Positions 57,924 to 64,000 of a DNA stretch of 64,000 nucleotides are shown here, piece by piece (positions within the stretch are counted from its first letter, which is position 1; every line of letters begins with the position of its first letter). Source of the stretch: Triops longicaudatus (taxonomy: Eukaryota > Arthropoda > Branchiopoda > Notostraca > Triopsidae). The position numbers and the translations under genes were made by a program. Below the pieces are notes generated by a model. The model searched no databases. It saw only the letters and a list, made by a program, of their open reading frames with translations, and was not told the origin of the DNA. The stretch spans positions 1 to 64,000 of the forward strand of contig JAGQDJ010000063.1 of NCBI GenBank assembly GCA_022885665.1, given 5' to 3'.

Positions 57924-59186
57924 ATGTTCTTTGCAATGTTTTCCCGTCCTCCAAGCTTAAATTCCATCTTAAGAAGCCTCGCTTTCGGCTTTGTGGTGCT
58001 TACCGTTTACTTAGTCAAAACCCAGTACTACTTGCCATCAGAATTGGACATCATTGACCTTGATTCACTTAGCGATTCAGAAATGGACGAAATGACTTCT
58101 CTGGAGGTTAAATCCCACAAACCTAGTGTTGAAGAGCCTGACATCTCGCGACAAAAACTGGTCTTGTTCTGGACCGCGTACTACGGCTCGCCGCATTTCT
58201 ACAAAGGCAGCGACAGGAATCCTTTCACCACGTGTCCAGTCAAGAACTGCGAGACCACCAACGACCGTTCGCTGCTGAACACAAGTGACGCTGTCGTCTT
58301 CCACCCTTTCGACCTTTCTTTGAAAGACATGCCACCTTTCCGGTTTCCGTATCAGCGCTGGATCTGGTTTAACCTCGAGTCGCCCATTTACACCACCTTC
58401 CACAGAAATGACTTCACCGTCTACGACTGGACCATGACGTATCACTCGCAGTCGGACATCCACCATCCTTATGGCAAAGTAGTCCCTTTTCGTCGAAAAG
58501 CTTTGCCCAGCGCTCAAACCCTGTCTAAAGGTACGGTTTGGACAGCTGATTTATTCCAGTTCCGGCACATGAAAGAAACCGGTAATTATGACGGTACCGA
58601 GGTGCGCTTTGATTTGGATTCTTTCGTCAAAGCTAAGACTAAAGGAGTCGCGTGGGTGGTTTCGCACTGTCTGACGCACAGCAACCGCCATTTGTACGTG
58701 TCAGAGCTGTCCAAATACATCGACATCGATATTTACGGAAAATGCGGCAATCTGTCCTGCGCGAAGATGGGCAATTGTTTGGAAAAGATTGGCAAAGCGT
58801 ACAAGTTTTACCTCGCGTTTGAAAACTCGGTGTGCGTGGATTACGTTACGGAAAAATTTTTCAACTCGCTCAGGAACGGCATTGTGCCTGTAGTTTTTGG
58901 GGTGAAGGGCCACGAAAGGATTGCTCCACCGAATTCTTACGTTGATGCCAGAAAATTTGAATCCCCGAAAGCGTTAGCGGAGTTTTTGCATGTTTTGGTC
59001 TATAACGACACGATGTACAGGGAGTATTTGCGGTGGAATGAGGATTTTAAGCTAAATTTTAATGGAGGATGGTGTGGTTTGTGTAAAGCGTTGAACGATC
59101 CTGGCATTCTTGGCAGGAAAGTGGTGCACTCTAGCGTGAACCAGTGGTGGTTTAAGGAAAACCCGTGTGTTCAGCCTATTAGCTGA
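57924..59186 (+). CDS. Intronless GT10 alpha-1,3-fucosyltransferase (FUT-3)
   Basis: Single exon, 420 aa. An alternative in-frame start is Met5 (MFSRPP). Membrane anchor at about 12-31, acidic stem, then the catalytic domain. GT10 motif FYLAFENSVCVDYVTEKFF...VPVVFG; GVAWVVSHC; IDIYGKCGNLSC; acceptor side YQRWIWFNLESPIY. Where FUT-1 and FUT-2 have a phase-0 intron before D-x-x-R-x-K, this gene reads straight through (EEPDISRQKLVLFW), so the intron has been lost precisely. Open frame, motifs and Cys pattern are intact, so it looks functional. No poly(A) tract is visible at its 3' end. Confidence 0.93.
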   Translation: MFFAMFSRPPSLNSILRSLAFGFVVLTVYLVKTQYYLPSELDIIDLDSLSDSEMDEMTSLEVKSHKPSVEEPDISRQKLVLFWTAYYGSPHFYKGSDRNPFTTCPVKNCETTNDRSLLNTSDAVVFHPFDLSLKDMPPFRFPYQRWIWFNLESPIYTTFHRNDFTVYDWTMTYHSQSDIHHPYGKVVPFRRKALPSAQTLSKGTVWTADLFQFRHMKETGNYDGTEVRFDLDSFVKAKTKGVAWVVSHCLTHSNRHLYVSELSKYIDIDIYGKCGNLSCAKMGNCLEKIGKAYKFYLAFENSVCVDYVTEKFFNSLRNGIVPVVFGVKGHERIAPPNSYVDARKFESPKALAEFLHVLVYNDTMYREYLRWNEDFKLNFNGGWCGLCKALNDPGILGRKVVHSSVNQWWFKENPCVQPIS

Positions 59187-60002
59187 ACCTGAACTGTTCT
59201 TGTCGCGTGTAGTGACTTTTTACTGTACGAAAATGTCGAGTTTGTCGAATACAATGACGAAGGGCTTTAAGAGACGCATTTTACAAGGTGACTCAGTTTA
59301 CAAGCCAAGTCGTACCGTACTCTCCTCGTAAAAGCCAAGTAGCGTAACGGAAAAAGTGCTACTAACGGTTAAGAGTGAATACAAAAACGAGTTTACGTTG
59401 AAAACATGAATTCGACTTTACTTCAAAAATGCTCAAAAACACTAGTTTATGTTGAAAACGCTAAGTTTGCACTTGCGACGTCACGCCCACTTAATAGCGT
59501 CAAGCGCTTTGTTAAGAAGGCGCAAGAAATCTACACAATCCAGTAAGGATTGTGTCAGGAGTTTTATCTTGGTGCGTCTGATAATCTTGATGAGTTTATT
59601 GGAGACGTATAAATAGTTTCTAGTGACGCCGTTTTAGGTGCTTTGATAAAAGCACTTAAAACGTAACCTTTGTTGATTCAAACTGAAAGTGACGCTTCAA
59701 CGCAGCGGTTCACTGTATTTCTGAACCAAAATAAGAACCGCCTGTTGTTTCAAAACCCAATATTTTTGTATGTCACATCATCTCTTAATACAAACTTAAA
59801 ATATACAAAAAACACATTTTGTGCTTATATAGGAATGGCTTGTACAACCTATAGCTAAATCTACCAACAGCGAAAGACTAGTCCATTAAACTTTTTTTTT
59901 GTGTCAGCAATCTCACAACGGTCACACATGAAAGATCTCCGAAGCGTTTTTCTTCACGTCAAATATAATTCGAGCGTCATATCAAAGTCATCTTGTTTTT
60001 GG
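59187..60002. other. Convergent spacer FUT-3 / HECW with two hairpins
   Basis: No gene. Two inverted repeats stand out. ACACAATCC/GGATTGTGT has a 9-bp perfect stem and 5-base loop (59533-59555). GTTTTAGGTGCTTT/AAAGCACTTAAAAC has a 14-bp stem with one mismatch and a GATA loop (59631-59662). They could mark 3' ends of the two convergent transcripts or a small mobile-element remnant. Confidence 0.45.
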
Positions 60003-63000
60003 CTACTCTATACTGAACGTGTTCGTCTCTTCTACCGCTAGGAGTAATTTCTCGAGTAAAACCTCTCTGCTCGGGTACGTAGGGAGATCCAGACGGTTGA
60101 AACACGTATGCGCCCTAAACACACAATTCACATATTAACTAACAAAAGTCAATTTTGTACGAAAATCTTCGAGTTTCCTTGTTTAAGTCAATTGAAACGC
60201 ACCTCGGAAGACTGTCTGGCGTCCCCCATTTTTCAATACAAAACTTTCGTGGCCCTGTTGAGCCTCTGAGGGCCGAAAACCCTTCAAAAGGAATACTGGA
60301 AGTGCCCGTAATAAATTGCAATAAACGTAAGCGTTGCTCATTGGACAGCTGCTCGATGGCCCACCAAAACCACTGCACCACTTGATGCTGATCATGGTAC
60401 CCTGTCAACAATGAAATCGGATTAATTACATTGTTACTACACAAACATTTTCGTTTCGTCTTCGGATTCAAGTTGGGCTTACAACTGATTGACGCCACAA
60501 TGACGTCACAGGAGCCTAATATTAGGTCACGTGTTTATTTTGGCTTATCAAAGCCGAAATCTCTCTACTGGGTAGCTTTGCAAGAAGGCGGAATGTGACC
60601 ACGCTGTTCTGAACAATGAAATTTTCTTACCTGAGCGATATTCGGTATGCTTGCGCCAATCAGCGACGTCGATTTCGGCCGTTCCGGCCAAAACCCATTC
60701 CAATTCGCGTGCGTCGAACACACTAAACAATTTATGTTCAATAACTTCTTCTAATCCCCTAATTAATGACTGAGTCTGTTCGCCCACGCCGCGTTCCAAA
60801 CGCCATCGAATCATTCGATCGATATATTCCTATAAAATACGTACTTTCTTTTAGTTCCATTTCATTTTATTCTTTTTATTTTTTTTTTCTACGAAAAAAA
60901 AATATTTTTTATTACTTTCTTGTTCTTTTCCGTGACAGGAATCTGCTTGCCCCCAGGCTTCAATTCCTTTTCGACTATTTGGCCGCCGATATCTTGCGTT
61001 ACGGTAAAGGTTAGATCCAAATCTTGGCCTTCAACGTTCAAATCTGTGTCGCGCAGCCATTGTAAGCTTTGGTGAAATTCGGCGTCCAAAGACTCGACGT
61101 CGCTTAAGCTTATCGGCCTGCCACAAATTGAAAATAAATTAACTTTTACTTCAGTAATTACAAACTTACAGCTTCAAAAGCGCCTTATAGAACGGACGCG
61201 TGAAAAACACGTCAACCAAGCACTGGTTAACTAAAGCCAAACCCAGAACACGGCCACAGAAACGGAACCTACATGAAAATGCAAAAAAAAATAAATTAAA
61301 AAAAAATAGAATTATTTTTGTAATGTCTATTACACACAAGAATATAATAATAACGGTAATAATACTAATAATGAAAAATAATGAAAAATAAATAAAAGTA
61401 TACGAATGGGAAGAAAATTTTTAAGAATAAAAAAAATTAATAGGAAAATATAAGGAAATTTACCACTGATGGTGGTTATCGACAAAGTTGGACATGGGCG
61501 ACACCTGGACAGTGTAAGTATCATTGGCAGAATATTCAAATAACCCATAATAGGGGTTAAACAGCTCCCGGGACAGCAAAAAGAAGAATTCGCGACACGG
61601 ACCGCCATAATCCAGCCCTTCTTCGCCCGCAAATACTGTATGGAACTTGGACTTTTGCAAATCTTTCTTGGAAGCGCCCATAATTTTGCTAAACGCGTCT
61701 TCTAGCAGGTTTTCCCGCCGAATATGCAATCTGTAATGAAACAAAACATTGTTACCAATTGCTTCTACCTTTTAACTCAACACACATAAAGGCAATACTT
61801 TAAGTTAAGTATTTATCTACTTGAAACTCACTTCCATTTGGATGGACCTTGTCGGTACCCTTTCGACTCCAATTTACGGTAAAATCGCCTCAATTTCGTT
61901 TCAAAATCGGGGCTCTTTTGGCACTGCGATCTTTGCGATGGCCGCGATCCACTGGCCACCAAGCTGGAGCTGGTACCCGGTGCTGGTGACGTCACACTGG
62001 TGTTCAACGCCGTCTCGGCCGGTACATAGGCCATGATGTCATGTTCGAACAAACTAAACACAGCCTTCATGAGCTTGGAAACCCCCATTCTCACTTAAAA
62101 GACACTTTTAACTTAATTTGACACTTGTAAGCCACTCTTAAATTCTATCTTTAGTGCAAATTACTTCTTGCCACTTATAATTACAGTTTCGCATTTTAGC
62201 AAAATAATCCTAGACATTATTAAAGAAACTGGTAACTCAAACTAAGCAAGAGCATGTTCAAGTGCTTGCGAAGGGAAAACGCAACTGGGTCTCACCTGAG
62301 GAGTATGTTGAGATCGATCTCGTTGCTGAAGCGGTCCAAGGCAGGTGTGCCTTCTGCCCGTATGCCCAACACCTGGCTCCTTAGGCCACTGTTGGACACC
62401 AGGGCCGGGTACCGTTCTGTTAAGATCTCCATAATGTTCACTTGACGCAAAAAACCCACCACCAGTTCGTTGTAAGCCGCTGGAATCGAAGGAACCGGGA
62501 CCGGACTCGCGCCTTCTGTCGCCGGACGCGGCGGAGGAACCGGAGGAACGCTCCAACTGGACGCCTTTTCAATGAAAAGTGGCCTCATTACTCTAAACTT
62601 TTTTCTTTCATGTCTTGCAACACCTGTTTATAATAGTGTTTCTTTTGCATATTTATTGTTATTCTCCAGCTTTTTCTTTGAACGTCAAGTGTTTGGAAGC
62701 CACGCGGGCTAACATTCATTTTTGCTTGCATTTGCATCACTCCCGCAGGGAGGTGGGGGTCATTCTTAAGGCCCATTCACAATCTGGGCAGCTTTTAAAT
62801 GGTGAACGGCAATGCCTTGTCTGCCTGAATGCGCCTTTTAACCAACAGTGAAAACTCACAGCGCTGCTTGGCAGCAAGCGCTGTAAAAACGTTCGATTTT
62901 CGCGTTAAACAAGCTGTTTGTATGAGTTGCTGCAGTTCCATGCTAGCAGAATGTTCTACTTTCTAACAAGCGTCCTATTATGAACAGACAGGCTGTGTTT

Positions 63001-64000
63001 GTCAAACAAGGAAGGGCTATTAAAATAAGTACTATCAATTTGCTTGGCATTTTAATGTTAAACAAGTCTATCAAACGATTCAACAGGTACGTTTTCAAGC
63101 GATCAACTCTTTTTGTAACACATAAATTTGATACGGTGTTTATCTTGTAATTGTATACTTCGCAGTAAAAATATAAAACAACTTTCCCGTCAATTAAACA
63201 TAATCATGCTTTGTTTGCCTATCATTCGTTTCAGCATGGCAGTTTTTTTCAATATTTATTTTAAGGCCATGACCCGCGCTTTGCCCGGACCTGAGCCAGA
63301 CCCGCAACACGGGCTACGCCCGCTATGCCAAGCAGACGGAACTGGCTAATAATGAAAGTTCCCCACTGCAGGAGCCTTACCGTTACGGAATTTTCGAGAA
63401 GCGGCGTGGGTCACACGCCAAAACACAAATTTCAATACAAAAGTAAGCACTCTTTTATAAATTTCCTTTTGTTAGAAAGCTTTTCAGTGTCCTTTAACTG
63501 TTATCTTTCTTTCGTTTCCTACTTCACCTTGTTTATTTATAAATTTTCTTATAAATTAGCATTTAGACGTTATGCTAATTGTTCTTTCTTAAGTTGTACA
63601 ACAAAAGGTGGCAAACTTACACGTGGTGCAGGTGTGCCTCCGCTGTCAGGTGCGTCTCGGTTGCCCAAGGGCAGATTTTCGGGCCGATGGGGTTTCGGAG
63701 CTTCTGCGGCTTCTTGGTGACTGTGGTGGGCCGGTTTGGGCGGCGGGGGCGGGGCTTTGGGCAAACGCGGGTCCATGAAGGTAGTCGTTTGGCTGGAGTG
63801 ATCCACAAAAAACGTTTTGCCGTGCCTGTTCTGTTTGGCTTCCCAGCCGGGCGGCAAGGAGGCGTTTTTTTCGGCGAAAAGGTTCACAAACGTCACCAAA
63901 TCCCTCTGGTGTTGGTACCGCGTAAACGTGACGAGTTCTTCGGTACCTTTGGCTTGACGTAGACGCGTGAGCATGTGACGGAGACTAGGACTTCTACTGT
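60003..64000 (-). CDS. HECW: HECW-type (NEDL) HECT E3 ubiquitin ligase, C-terminal part
   Basis: Nine exons visible: 64000-63621 (runs off the window), 62564-62296, 62053-61832, 61730-61464, 61268-61170, 61117-60916, 60829-60631, 60401-60203 and 60114-60003. The first holds a WW domain (LPPGWEAKQNRHGKTFFVDH...TTFMDPRLP) preceded by the helical MLTRLR segment typical of HECW1/2. The linker is Pro-rich. HELV-type YNELVVGFLRQVNIMEIL and FYRKLESKGYRQGPSK match HECW. The HECT domain has VFAGEEGLDYGGPCREFFFLLSRELFNPYYGLFEYS and ends with the catalytic Cys in LPRAHTCFNRLDLP (codon 60104-60102) and TFSIE. HECW ligases ubiquitinate substrates carrying PY motifs, mainly in neurons. The N-terminal C2 region lies beyond the window. 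Confidence 0.93.

Noticed and set aside
1..64000. CRISPR arrays, bacterial operons, phage or plasmid features
   Set aside because: The window is intron-bearing animal DNA; no spaced direct-repeat array or prokaryotic gene organisation is present.

Overview
This is nuclear DNA from an invertebrate animal. Genes are split into short conserved exons with GT-AG introns of mostly 50-500 bp, and nearly every gene matches a metazoan orthologue. Having HPRT, ACMSD, HROB and HECW together argues against a typical insect. A gene-dense non-insect invertebrate (crustacean, tardigrade or similar) is my guess, but the sequence alone does not settle it. I reconstructed 18 protein-coding genes exon by exon, checking splice dinucleotides, reading phase and family motifs, plus one pseudogene fragment. 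I see no transposase or reverse transcriptase, no convincing tRNA or rRNA, and no CRISPR.

Layout. 0-12 kb: compact housekeeping genes: HROB-like (+, recombination/MCM8-9 helper), ABCB6 (-, haem/porphyrin ABC half-transporter), ACMSD (+, kynurenine/NAD branch enzyme), GTPBP10 (-, mitochondrial Obg GTPase) and GABARAP/Atg8 (-). 12.6-14.4 kb: a GT10 alpha-1,3-fucosyltransferase (-). 17.5-22.6 kb: WDR55 (+) and a 4-coumarate-CoA-ligase/luciferase-like acyl-CoA synthetase (-). 22.6-35.0 kb: no recognisable gene except a three-exon hairy/E(spl) repressor (+, ends WRPW), so this looks like a regulatory neighbourhood around a developmental gene. 35.0-44.0 kb: VPS50/syndetin (-), whose 3.9-kb intron 13 holds an oppositely oriented lipocalin with a mucin-like tail. 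44.3-50.7 kb: NOM1 (+), INSIG (-) and HPRT (-). 51.9-59.2 kb: a glycosyltransferase cluster with two more fucosyltransferases (+) flanking an uncharacterised type II membrane protein that carries a DXD motif (-) and a broken duplicate of that gene's 3' end. 60.0-64.0 kb: the C-terminal half of a HECW-type HECT ubiquitin ligase (-), running off the window.

Neighbouring genes do not form operons. They sit in divergent pairs (ABCB6/ACMSD, VPS50/NOM1, HPRT/FUT-2) and tight convergent pairs (HROB/ABCB6, ACMSD/GTPBP10, WDR55/acyl-CoA synthetase, NOM1/INSIG). Several 3' ends are very compact, with AATAAA overlapping the stop codon. The most unusual area is the 51.9-59.2 kb cluster. There, one fucosyltransferase has lost the intron its two paralogues share, and a duplicated block shows both splice sites of a former intron mutated.
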